A stretch of 34,688 bases of DNA, taken from contig SZWC01004874.1 of the NCBI GenBank assembly GCA_023375785.1, forward strand, positions 121,795 through 156,482, read 5' to 3'. This DNA comes from Penium margaritaceum (lineage: Eukaryota; Streptophyta; Zygnematophyceae; Desmidiales; Peniaceae). Below are positions 19,059-28,859 of the stretch, in pieces (position 1 is the first letter of the stretch; every line of letters begins with the position of its first letter). Position numbers and translations under genes: made by a program. The notes beneath the pieces are model-generated. The model worked only from the letters and a program-made list of their open reading frames with translations, made no database searches and was not told where the DNA came from.

Positions 19059-19855
19059 TGAATTTGCTAGGGAGCTCCCTAGCGCGCTTGCCACTGACTG
19101 AGTGTTAACGCTCAGTCAACTCGCGGCGTCAACATAGGTCGGACGCAGAACAACATGGGCTTGACTAGGTGACACAAAAACAGTGTCAAATGTGCTTCCA
19201 TAAACAAGTACATGAAGACAGAGGTACAACAATGAGCCACAGTCACCTATATAGTTGTGAGGCCTGGTGCGAAGCGAGCGTAGCCAGGGGCGCGTTTTGC
19301 TACGTACCAGGTGCAACTCGCACAAAACTACGCATACTGCCAGAACGGCCCAGACAAGACTAAAACACTTGCCTGGTCATAACTTCCTGCACATGCGTCA
19401 GAGCGACACATTGTTTGAACCAAAACATCCAGCATGATGAGCCAGACACGTCCGTAACGTGCGAGGCAAGTCTCCTCGCAATCCCGGAACATATCTACGG
19501 GTGTCTGGGTCTCACCCGACAAGCAAGTCACATAACTAAGCACCGAGCAACACGGCACAAGATCCCAAAATGCACATAGTGGTTCAAGGCTCTGGGTCTC
19601 CAAGTCTCACCTGTATGACCCACCAGGTGCGGGGGTCTCGACCAGAGCCACCTCAGGTTGTCTCGTGACCCTGGAACATGTCTCCGGGTGCTTGTTTTTA
19701 GCGGCTACACACCCTCAAAGCTGGATGCTGGAACACAGCAACTGCATCACACCAGCAATATCGTAGGTGATATAGCAGTCTCCGGATCTCTAAACGACCT
19801 GTGGTGCCACAATTGTTGTGTGGAGCGTGGTCGGCTCAAATCCCACACAACAACA
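19059..19855 (-). repeat. 3' LTR of element B
   Basis: Sense start TGTTGTTGTGTGGG at 19855, end AAATTCA at 19059. It matches 24553-25368 over its length, for example on the plus strand GTGTCAAATGTGCTTCCATA, GTTGTGAGGCCTGGTG and ACACGTCCGTAACGTGC. It contains three ETRxPGD-type repeat copies (about 19467-19516, 19593-19645, 19657-19695). A clear TATA box is present in sense as CTATATAG (19247-19254). Confidence 0.88.
19247..19254 (-). promoter_or_regulatory. TATA box in the 3' LTR of element B
   Basis: CTATATAG, palindromic, within sense CACAACTATATAGGTGACTG. The 5' LTR has CTATTTTGG at the same place (about 24741-24749), so the promoter of the 5' copy appears weakened. Position mid-LTR fits a U3/R promoter. 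Confidence 0.5.
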
Positions 19856-19948
19856 CTACCCTTGGGCCGAAGAGCCCGAAAATGCGACACCTGTAGCATG
19901 AGACACACACACACCTACATAAAAAGTACATGGCGGTCTCAAGGTGGT

Positions 19949-19998
19949 AGGTTTCCTCATCACACCGACATAAATCACCAGGTATGCGGGTCTCCACC
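19949..19998 (-). repeat. internal ETRxPGD-type repeat copy of element B
   Basis: Just inside the 3' LTR. Sense can be read MVETRIPGDLCRCDEETYHL. It shows the repeat unit lies on both sides of the LTR boundary in B, whereas in A it is found only inside the element. Confidence 0.65.
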
Positions 19999-20359
19999 AT
20001 CAGCACCTTGTCCCATGTCAACCACGGAGTAGTAGTGCCTCTATGTGCTATGCACAAGGAGGCGTTGGGCGAAAGCACACACGCCGAAACTCTCCGTGTG
20101 TGATGGAGCCCGACAATACAAGCCAAGCTGGTAGCTATGCACAACACATCCCCTGAGGAGGAATCACTAGTCTCCCATGGCGACATACACCTACATAGAA
20201 GCAACAAGGGTGAGAACGATGCTAGTGGGTGTGCGCTTGTAGCCTCATCCCATAGTGTCATCCACACTGTCGACATCATCGCTGTCGTAGTCGTCAGTGC
20301 TCTCGTCACCAACTGATTGGTGTAGCGCTGAGGGCCTCCTCCAACTGTATCACCTGCTA

Positions 20360-20845
20360 TCAGTCTGCCAGCTGTTGAGCTGCACATCGACACGTGAACT
20401 GTACAGCGTCAAGATGCGTGTACAACTCGTCAAGCTCTGCTACAGCTCCCGGCCTGCCGGCTGCATCTGCAACATGCAGGAGGTCAACCGTGGAATGAAC
20501 CTGATGGTGAATCTCCATCGTGTGCGTGTCGGTACTAGCCACGGCCTCTTGTAGCCTCGCCGCCTCATCGCGCATGTCTGAGTCCTCTGCGTCAGCCGTC
20601 AAATCATCCGTCGCCTGGCCGCCAGCTGCCAGCAATGCTTCAACACCAGAAAACACATCGACATCTGCAGCATGTGCACCTGTAGGAGCTGCTGCTACGG
20701 AGGCACCTGTCACTCGGCTGTCGAATCTTGGTCGGACGATTGCATCCCTTAGAGAATTGGCCTCTGCGGCGTCGCCACTGTCATCGGGAGCCCGTACAAC
20801 ATCGTGGGGCTCTTCCCAATCCCTGTCGCGTAGCCAATTGTCCAC
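20360..20845 (-). pseudogene. C-terminal helical segment of the element B frame
   Basis: A 161-codon open frame. The N-terminal half is Asp/Ala-rich (RAPDDSGDAAEANSLRDAI, AEDSDMRDEAARLQEAVAST); the C-terminal half ends AVAELDELYTHLDAVQFTCR. Leu and Ala spacing suggests amphipathic helices. Element A has counterparts (DETARL, ALARADAHKIEV, LIELYTRLNTAEAA). No database family is recognised. The real frame began further upstream and is broken by stops before this piece, so the start here is only the first Met. Confidence 0.5.
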
Positions 20846-21369
20846 CTGTTACTGAACATTCACCCGTCCCCCACGTGCATCCTATAGAGATCACTGAGCT
20901 GCCTCGAGATGCGTGTGTACATCCTTTACGCACTCCTCTGCAGTCCGTCGTGTTGGAACATGTGCGGTGTAACAACGGTTGCTGGCCTCCCACAGCTCGG
21001 CCATGAGGCCTTGTACGTGCGCCTCCGCTTAAGCCATGGCTATCTCTTGCGTGTCCACCGCAAAGTACAAGCACTTGGGTACGGGAACTGCACCTTGGAA
21101 GTAGCTGTGTCGTTGGTTGGAACTGCCATGGCGTCAACGATGCCAGTCAGGGAAGCCATGAGCCAGAGGTTCGCAACTCGATCTGCATCCTCCACGGTAG
21201 CAACACCTACATGGGCGATTGCTATAGGCTCATCAGATGCCAGAGACATTACCGCTACTCGGCTTTTAACAGTTTTGACCACAGTAACTGCTGTTGTTGT
21301 AGGGGCCGCCGCTACTGAGGCATCCACGGATATCGCCTCCTCCACCTATCGGCGCAAGTCCAACCACCT

Positions 21370-21684
21370 CTACATTGCATTGTGTAACGTCCACTCAGTA
21401 GCCTGAAGGCGCATGTGCAAATCCTTGACGTTTACTACCGTTACAGGATGATCCGTGGCATTTGCGGTGCTCCAAGGTGTGCTCACTGCACGCAGCTCAA
21501 GCATGAGGTCCTCTAGATTCCTCTCCACATGTGCCACGGCATCCTCCTGGTGGCGAAGCGTAGAGAGTAGATGCTCAAGCACAGGGGCCGCCTCGGCTGC
21601 TGGTGCATCAGGTACTTTTCGAGTTGCGTCCTCCGCAATGGCTGCACCTCCACAAAAGACTATGTAGTGGTGTCGGCCACACAT
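21370..21684 (-). pseudogene. coiled-coil-like module of element B
   Basis: A 104-codon open frame. Key parts are VLEHLLSTLRHQEDAVAHVE, RNLEDLMLELRAVSTPW and VKDLHMRLQATEWTLHNAM. The last part resembles VEDVHMRLEAAEWSLQDA of A and a second broken copy in B near 20885-20945 (ECVKDVHTHLEAA). The module HV..L..L...L[RW]E..S followed by VKD[VL]H.RL.A.EW.L..A therefore appears at least twice in B, which suggests an internally repeated helical protein. Function unknown. Confidence 0.55.
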
Positions 21685-21982
21685 GACGCTCTTGCTATTT
21701 GATCCTCGCCTGCCTCTCCCGATGGCCCCTCAAGATGTATGCCTGCAATGGCTGTTGCTATATTAGCGTATACCCATGCGGATGCCGTACCGGGTATTGC
21801 AAGGATGATAGCTATCATGGTCTCTGCACCAGCAAGGGCATCCACTGTTGGTGGCCTGCCTATAGTAGTTGCTATGGGTCCTGCTATTGTTACGATGCCA
21901 GTGGCAACCAACATGCCCATTGTCATACGTTTGCTCTAAGAGCGTCAGCTGTCATTGCCACTGCTACCGCTGCCTCATCTAC

Positions 21983-22330
21983 TCATACTTCTACACCTGC
22001 CCCAACGGTCGCGGTCAGTGCAGCATCAACTGCACTCTCCATCTCCATCTCCATCTCTGCGTAAGCCTCTAACTCCGCATCGGACCACTCGTCTGCCTCC
22101 GACTCCGCGTCAGACCGCTCCTTAGATGACTTGTCCTCAGTGTGAGCTTCCTGTTGTACAGCGCCATCCGTCGCATCCCTCTTGGACTTGGTGGTGGTTA
22201 TCGGCCAACACTTCATTCCCCCCTCAACCGACACACCGGCAGATTGTGAGAAGGGATGCCGCACTAACCCTGCGACCAGGGACAAGGGAGTTAGCTCTAC
22301 GGTAACATCTGCTACTACAGCTACTGCCAT
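21983..22330 (-). pseudogene. acidic segment of the element B frame
   Basis: A 115-codon open frame with TKSKRDATDGAVQQEAHTED, then the strongly acidic ERSDAESEADEWSDAELEA and MEMEMESAVDAALTATV. It corresponds to EEDWSDAKSDSGMETGIVDA in element A, in the same order relative to the zinc knuckle and coiled-coil parts. No known domain. Confidence 0.55.
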
Positions 22331-22569
22331 TGCCTCCTAGGCACGTCTCGCAAAACATGCCGTTTGCTACCTTACGTGCCAATTGCGAGCGCAACGAGTG
22401 CGTGCTGAAGGGACTACCACAGAAACGAGGGGTCAGAGGTTGAGATGACTCAAAGTGACTCTAGGACAGAGCAAAGGGCATCATATGTGGAGATGAGGTT
22501 GGGAGGCGTGGCACCGTTGGGTGAAGACACTGACGAAGGTGAGGATGTCCAGGAGGAAGATGGGGTTAT

Positions 22570-22848
22570 CTACAGCGGCATGGTGGTAATGACTCGCTTA
22601 GAGACCACATGGTCTGTGAGCTGTTGCACCATGCGCTTTAGACAATGAAGCTCAACGTACAACACCGTCATAGCTCTAGTGAGGGGTGCCATGGTGTCGG
22701 CTGATGTCTCTGAGTCGGATAGTACAGAAGAAAGGAAAGACCATATCCAAGACGGTTGCCACCCGACAGGCCACTGGCAACACTTGCGCCAGCCATGGTG
22801 CCGATCGCCACAGTAGTAGCAAGCAAAGCCGTTCGATGCCTGAGGCAT
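22570..22848 (-). pseudogene. gag-like zinc-knuckle segment of element B
   Basis: Contains CYYCGDRHHGWRKC (22780-22821), a full CX2CX4HX4C nucleocapsid knuckle, followed by WPVGWQPSWIWSFLSS, a Ser/Asp/Glu stretch and MTVLYVELHCLKRMVQQLTD, which may be helical. Knuckles of this form bind single-stranded RNA in gag proteins, so it probably packaged the element RNA. The part upstream (23120-22850) is frame-broken. The downstream frame is an acidic coiled-coil region, not protease/integrase. All ligands are intact here, unlike in A. Confidence 0.7.
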
Positions 22849-23689
22849 TTACCACGGCTGTAACTTCCATAGAGGATGCGGCACCTGCCATGTATGTAGT
22901 GCAAGCACCAACCATGGCACCAAATCTGCTCCCTGCCATGCCCATTTGCTCACCTCCGAAGCTTGGCGTGAGTGAGTGCACAGGGAGCTTACTCCTGCTG
23001 GCACAAGGCCACAGGAGGAGGTGGGAAATCAAAGCACAGTCTCTCAGAAATGCTGCAATGCCGTCACAAAGACAGCCACCACCATGCTGGTCGTGCGCTA
23101 CTGTGCGATTACTAGGCAACTGCTACGTTGTTATTCCACGGTAAACACAGTGTGCAACCTCAAGTCGCCTTTGGTGCTGCTGCCACTTTTGTTGCTGCTT
23201 ACGGCCGCGGTCAATGCTGACAACGATGGTCCCCGCCACACCTCTTGTTCCGAGCAACGCTTGTGGTGGTGCCGCTATACCTGTGGCTACTATTTCTGCA
23301 CCGGTCGCCGTCACCAACCGACGATCGTAACCCTCGGCCACCTCTTTGTTGTTGTAGCTGCTGATGTGATTTCGATTGATCCCCAATAGTTGTGGCCAAA
23401 ATCCATGTTTTCTGTAGCTGTGAATGTCACTACTGCTCTTGTACTCCCCCCACTCCTTTTCGGGTTCACCGAACACTTGGTGCCAGTTCAGTACTTCTTC
23501 TTGGGGCTTTCCTCAATTGCCCCACTCAAGGACCCCCCCTCTCCTCCTTTTTTTCTTTACTGGTTGGCTCAAACCTTGCGGCCAGGTTGTCAATCGGAAG
23601 AGCTTCTCGATCGGCGCGCTCGTCCGATGGCGAACTCCCATCGTGAGCTCACCCGACGGTGAGCTTGCTTGTAGCACAAAGCTACGAGG
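22849..23689 (-). other. element B region between leader and zinc knuckle
   Basis: Only short broken frames. Sense QASSPSG (within 23513-23698) pairs with QASSPTG in element A (16884-17201), after LPRSF/LPHSF in the two elements. The CAN-rich leader therefore gives way to a related, possibly coding, segment here. No domain is recognised. Confidence 0.4.
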
Positions 23690-24537
23690 CAGGTTCATGC
23701 TCCAATGGAGCGGCAGCGGTGGCTGCTGCCGCTGCGGCTGTCTCTGCTGCGTGCAGCGCTGCTACTACTACTATGCTTGTGTGTAGCTGCGGCCGTGCGC
23801 TGCAACTACTCGCAGCCGCCGCCGCTAAAACTACTCCTACCATGCGGTGCTGCTGTAGATGTTGCAAGGCGGTACTGAGCACTATTGCTGTATGCTGCTT
23901 CTGCGTGTTGAAGTGGCTGCTGCCCGCTAATGTTGCTACGGCAGCTCTTCGCCGCTGCTCCTCCTTCTACTGCTATTGCGCCTACAACCCGCAACTGCTA
24001 CTTCTATAGCTGATTACTTCCGTCGTTGCTCCTCCGCTTGTTGATGTTGTTGCTGCTTTCCTCTGCTGCTAAAGTAGCTGCTAGCCACCGCCACTACCAC
24101 TACAGCTACCATTGTTGCTGTTGTTCTCCGCCACTGCTGCTACTACAACTTGACACTACCGCTGCTACTACTGAGGCTTTTGCCCTCCACTGCTGCTCCT
24201 ATAGCTTCTAGCCACCGCCACTGTTGCTGCGGCATCTCCTCTGGTTTCTGGCCTCTACAGCAACCGTTTCACGCTGCCGCCACCGCTATTGCTACTGTTG
24301 CTAATGATGCTGTTGCTTCGGCTGCTTCCCATAGCCACCGCTACTGCAGGTGTTTCCCGCCGCTAATGTAGCTAAGACTTCTGTTGCTTGCGGCTTCCAC
24401 CACTGCCCCCGCTGCCCCCTGGCTCCGTTGTGGGTCCTTCCAGGATCTGCCACTGCTACTATGGATGGCTACTGCTGCTGCCACTCACTGCTGCTGCTAC
24501 TGCATCTCTACTGCACAACACGAATTGTCGCTCATTT
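23690..24537 (-). repeat. trinucleotide-rich leader of element B
   Basis: Plus strand rich in GCTGCTACTGTTGC; in sense CAGCAACAGTAGC-like, starting directly after the PBS-like site, as in A and element 2. Short Ala/Ser/Leu/Cys-rich frames here are by-products of composition. Confidence 0.85.
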
Positions 24538-24549
24538 ACTCTGATACAA
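24538..24549 (-). other. primer binding site of element B (one mismatch area)
   Basis: In sense TTGTATCAGAGT, against TGGTATCAGAGC. It lies three bases from the LTR end TTTCA. Placement and near-match support an initiator-tRNA-Met primer and minus orientation. Confidence 0.75.
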
Positions 24550-24552
24550 AAA

Positions 24553-25368
24553 TGAAACTATCAGGAAGCTTCGTTGTGCGCTTGCCACTGACAAGGCATC
24601 AGTGCTCAGCCAGCTCGTGACGTTAACACAGGTCGAATGCGAAACGCCAAGGGCTTGACTAGACGACACAAAAGGAGTGTCAAATGTGCTTCCATAAAGA
24701 AACACATGTAGAGAGAGTTACAACAATGAGCCACAGCCACCAAAATAGTTGTGAGGCCTGGTGTGCAGCGAGCGCGGCCAGGGACACGTTTGGCTGCGCA
24801 CCAGGCACAACTCGCACGAAACTACGTAAACTGCCAGAACGGCCTAGCCGAGGCTAGGACACTCGCCTGGTCATAAAGTCCTCCATAGGCGTCAGAACGA
24901 CGCATCGTTTGAACCAAAACGGCCAGCACAACGATCGGGACACGTCCGTAACGTGCAAGGCATGTCTCCTCGCGACCCCAGAAGATGTCTCCGGGTGCCC
25001 GGGTCTCACCCAACGAGCAAGGTTCATAACTAGGCAACGGGCAACACATCACAAGCTTCCGACATGTGCATACTTGTTCAAGGCATTGGGTCTCCACGTC
25101 ACACTGGCACGATCCACCAGATGCGCGGGTCTCGACCAGAGCCACCTCAGGCCTCCTCGTATTCCTGGAACATGTCTCCGGGTGCCCGAGTCTTGACCAC
25201 CGAGAAAACTCTAGCAGCTACACACCCTCAAACCTGGGTGCCCAAACGGAGCAAATACATCACAAAAGCAATATCTTAGGTGATAATGCAGTCTCGAGAT
25301 CTTTAAAAGACCTGTGGTGCCACAGTTTTTGTGTGGAGCGGGGTCGGCTCAAAGCCCACACAACAACA
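24553..25368 (-). repeat. 5' LTR of element B
   Basis: Sense start TGTTGTTGTGTGGG at 25368, end GTTTCA at 24553; partner of 19059-19855. It contains ETRxPGD-type copies at about 24962-25011, 25086-25140 and 25152-25198. The first and second can be read GETRAPGDIFWGREETCLAR and VETRASGGSCQCDVETQCL; the third begins VVKTRAPGDMFQ. Confidence 0.88.
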
Positions 25369-25498
25369 CTAGCAAGGCTCAACAAGAAAACCTGATTGAC
25401 CAAAGAATAGTGAATTTTCCTTGCTTGCTGGTAAAATGACAAACAAGCCTCACAGAGGTGAGGGCCTAGCCCATTATGGGAGGGGTCTCACACCACAT
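25369..25498 (+). repeat. LTR L4, last visible fragment
   Basis: AAGGCTCAACAAGAAAACCT, TTGCTTGCTGGTAAAATGAC and GGGAGGGGTCTCACACCACA follow, in order, the element 2 LTR (GGCTCACCAAGAAAACCTGC, GATTGGCTGGTGAACTGAG, GGAGGGGTCTCCCATTGTGT). Similarity stops near 25498, so the final part of the LTR is missing or too diverged. Confidence 0.7.
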
Positions 25499-26321
25499 CT
25501 GACAAAAAATCCTCACACCACACAGTATTACCGCATTTATTCATGAGTTTTTTATGAAGGTGTTTTTCTTAAGTCTATTCCGGACAATTGGGGATTAACT
25601 TTGTGCCAAGATGGAATAGGGGTTAGCCAGTACACACCCACCCAATTGTGAAGTGGACCAGCAGTGTCATGTCCGCAGACGCCATTTAACATCAAGTGAA
25701 GCGGTCGGGGCCAGTCGGCAGACCGACTTTGCACGCTTGACCTCAAGTGAGGAATTAACGACTCCTTGTGCTTGGACATTGGCCTTGTTCGGCAGCCCTT
25801 TTTTTGTTGTTGTCGTTGGTCCGAGCCTGTTCCCGCTTGTCAGTGGCGGTCTGGCCGGACGGGACTTGGCTCGGGCCAAAAAAATTTGTTACCGCTTTTT
25901 TTCCTTGTTGTGGGGCTAGGTTCGGCGACGAGTCGTACAAAATTTTGTGACAAAATGCACTACAACCTCGCAGGTTTCCGGATATTGCAACACGTTTTTT
26001 TGTAGACTTTTTGTAGCGTATTGAAATTTCCGCCCGTCTTTCAGCCGCTAAGATTGTCCAATCCAACTTGAACTACATGGATGAAATTTCTAGCTTCATA
26101 CTGGAGGAGCCCACTGGGCTTGGGCTCCGCCAGAGCTGGGCGCCGTCAAGGTGATCAGTGCGAACATACTTGAAACTTCCCGGCCTTACCTGAACGATAC
26201 ACCCAACCAGGCAGGAAAGGCGAGATCATTGGTTCGACTCCGGCATGTGCTACAACATGTCGCAGTAGGCAACGAAAAGTGCGGAAAGACACCCCACAAG
26301 AGCGGGGGAAAAGTATACACT
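25499..26321 (+). other. presumed 5' LTR region of the gypsy element; no gene
   Basis: About 820 bases of AT-richer sequence without a credible frame. It precedes the (CAA)n tract and the PBS at 26586, so much of it is probably the gypsy 5' LTR, but no second LTR copy is in the window to fix its ends. GGTTCGACTCC (about 26232-26242) matches a pol III B box, but no A box or cloverleaf accompanies it at the right distance. Confidence 0.4.
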
Positions 26322-26457
<136 letters not shown>

Positions 26458-26585
26458 TTCGACACTTGTCATCGAAGCACACTTACTACGTAATAGAAGT
26501 TATACATTTTCCCAGATTCCTCACATTGTTTATTGCTCCAAACCTCACCCCTATGAACCACCTATGTTTCGCTCGACGTAACACT

Positions 26586-26597
26586 TGGTATCAGAGC
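26586..26597 (+). other. primer binding site of the gypsy element
   Basis: TGGTATCAGAGC, an exact initiator-tRNA-Met-type site, preceded by GACGTAACACT. The LTR probably ends at GTAACA (26583). It sets the element's direction as plus. Confidence 0.88.
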
Positions 26598-26696
26598 ACA
26601 ACAGTGCTGTAGGAACAGCTGACACATTTAACTACCATGTGACAACCTTGCACGAGACTTCAGTGTATCTCCACCATTCAGAAGGCCCCAGACCTC

Positions 26697-27960
26697 ATGA
26701 TGACAACAGTGAAAACAGCTGGTGCACACGACAACAAACAGCAGCAACCAACAAAGACTCTGGCAAGGGAGGATCAGCAACACACGAACAACGATGCTCT
26801 TCAAAGAAACCAGGTAACAGCAGATGCTTTTGTGGCGAATGGAACAGAATCAACAAACCTAACGACAAACCATGTGATGGACCCCTCAGGCTCGGCAAAT
26901 CCTTCGTCCACGCCGTTGCTCATGGGGATGACACTTAGTGCATTGAGTGGCACTGGCAGACAAGCTCACACCAGTAAAAATTTGTACCAGAAGTTGTCGC
27001 GACTCGAGAGCCTTAAAGCCCATCTACTCCAATAACTCATCGATGTGATAGAAGAGCTTTGGAATTCCCGTTTGCATGAAGTAGTGCTTATGAAGAGGAA
27101 GATTCAACTATCAAGTGAAGCCTATGTTTGATCAGAACTCACCAAGTAATTCAATCCCAAAAAATCAGAAGGACCGATGGTCAACTTGTGGCTGGCGAAT
27201 TTGAACTTCACCACTGCTAGAGTCAACATCAAGAAGAAAAAGAAGATTGACCTCACGACCTCGCTTCTGCGTGGTTAGGCTTTGAGTTGGTTTTCCAATC
27301 TAAAGATCATCCAAGGGCAGCAGAAGACCGGCGGAGCTGGATCAATAATTCACACGACCCCTCTCACATTGTTGACAGCAGGTGTTCTACCTCTCAAGTA
27401 GATGAATCCAATGTGGCATGACTCACCCATGCCACTGGAGATCTGGAAGGACTTTTTGCGTACTACACAAAGGAAATATGAACAAGAAGGCTGCCGCACG
27501 GTACATGCTTCATTGCTTGTGTCAGCTTTCCACTATGGCAAAACACACGTTGCGATTTCACAAAATCATTAAAACAAAAAAAACGACCTTGCCCTTGATG
27601 AAATGTGTTTCTACTATAACAATGTCCTCAAGGGACAAGTTATGTGCGCAATTGCCATTTTTGGCATCCAAGACAACCTTCTGCAAATAATTACTTCATC
27701 ATATCGCGTTGAAAGCAATGATTGTAATGCATGGATGAAGGAATCCAAGGGCTTGTGACCCTGAGACCACAATTCTTATCATGTTGGTGGAAAGTCGTAA
27801 TTGGTAGAAACCCAATCCTTGATGGGGATTGACGCCATTGATCAATGTGTTCAAAAAAGCTGCTAGACATGCAAGAAGCCAGGGTACATCTCATGTGACT
27901 TTTGGAAAAGGAAACAATAGGCCTGAAATCAGAAGAAGCCACAGAGAAACATGAGGGATC
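26697..27960 (+). pseudogene. gag: gypsy gag remnant
   Basis: Begins with a Thr/Gln-rich part and DPSGSANPSS. Capsid-like pieces follow: LSRLESLKAHLLQ, MVNLWLANLNFTTARVNIKK, TTSLLRG then ALSWFSNLKIIQG, and PMPLEIWKDFLRTTQRKYEQ, the usual order of a plant gypsy capsid domain. A zinc knuckle near 27860-27915 reads TCKKPGYISCDFWKRK, with the His and one Cys of CX2CX4HX4C replaced by Tyr and Phe. At least seven in-frame stops occur. Confidence 0.75.
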
Positions 27961-28089
27961 AGAAAACGAAAAGGGCAAACACGGGCAGCGAGGCTCCTCT
28001 CCGGTTGGAATAATCTACGCCAACCGATCTCCCATCTAAGAGGCTCACATCAACACAAACAAGGGTAGCAGAGATTGCGAAGAACTATG

Positions 28090-28380
28090 AGGGGTACGCG
28101 GATGACCAACCAGTGATACTACTACAAGTACAACCAAGGGGTTGTAAGATTCGAAGAACGGTACGAGTACTACTAGACAGAGGAGCTTCTACGGTTTCAT
28201 AAACAATGACATGGTTTGGAAGCTGGGTCTACAAACCGAATGAGGGGTATTTGAAGGTTAAACCATCAACAAAGGAATGCACGTCCATCGACTTTACGAG
28301 CCACTCAAAGTGCAAATAAGAGATGTGCACGATGTACAGTCTGGAGTATTAGCCAAATGAGTGACCAAAAATTCAACCTT
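28090..28380 (+). pseudogene. gypsy protease remnant
   Basis: VRVLLDRGASTVS (about 28160-28200) corresponds to the gypsy protease core VRxLLDSGAS; the catalytic triplet D-S/T-G has become D-R-G. A stop follows at once. Inactive. Confidence 0.7.
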
Positions 28381-28859
28381 CGATGAGGTTTTGTGAAACG
28401 GTACAATCCGTAAGTGGACTGGAAGAATAGATCAGTCTACATCAACATTCATGGATGAACACAGCATCTTCTTATGGTCGAGCGACCAACAACATAGTGG
28501 TGGTTACAAGAAGCTGCAGAGTCGGAAGCAACATAGAAGTTGTAACAGTCGTAGAACACCAACCGATATCTCTGGACGTGGCCAAGGGATATCTGCAATG
28601 CGAAGCTCAAGCGTGGCTAGTCCACATGGAGATGAGGGCAAGCAAAAAATTTGGAGCAGCCATAGCAACTACATCAACCTAAACATCCAAGAAGTTTTGA
28701 GCTGTTTTGAATGTTTGTTTGGAACCGTTTTTGCGTTTGTACCAATCGTCAAGGAGTTTGAAGGGGGGTTTTCCCGGTGAACTTCCCCGGGGATTACCTC
28801 CGCAATACAATGTTTACCACCAAATAGACCTGAAGATGGGTAGGAGACTGACGATAGTA

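Larger units (their letters stand above)
19059..25368 (-). mobile_element. LTR element B: sibling of A, with the better zinc knuckle
   Basis: Minus-strand element of about 6.3 kb. 5' LTR 24553-25368, PBS-like 24538-24549, trinucleotide-rich leader 23690-24537, a zinc-knuckle frame, acidic and helical segments, an internal ETRxPGD copy, a purine-rich AAGGGTAG and 3' LTR 19059-19855. As in A, no pol domain is visible. Internal sequence and encoded segments pair with A in order, but the LTRs are only locally alike (for example GTTCAAACGATGCGTCGTTC in B and GTTCAGACGGCATATCATTC in A). Flanks CTAAA and CTAGC share three of five bases. It is nested in LTR L4. Confidence 0.8.

Noticed and set aside
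19836-20393. 185-codon minus frame as an intact gene of element B
   Set aside because: It runs from the LTR boundary through the ETR repeat and is Cys/Leu/Trp-rich in a way that suggests the wrong frame; element A does not keep it.
26180-26260. tRNA gene suggested by GGTTCGACTCC
   Set aside because: Matches a B box but no A box at the right distance, poor T-stem pairing and no cloverleaf.
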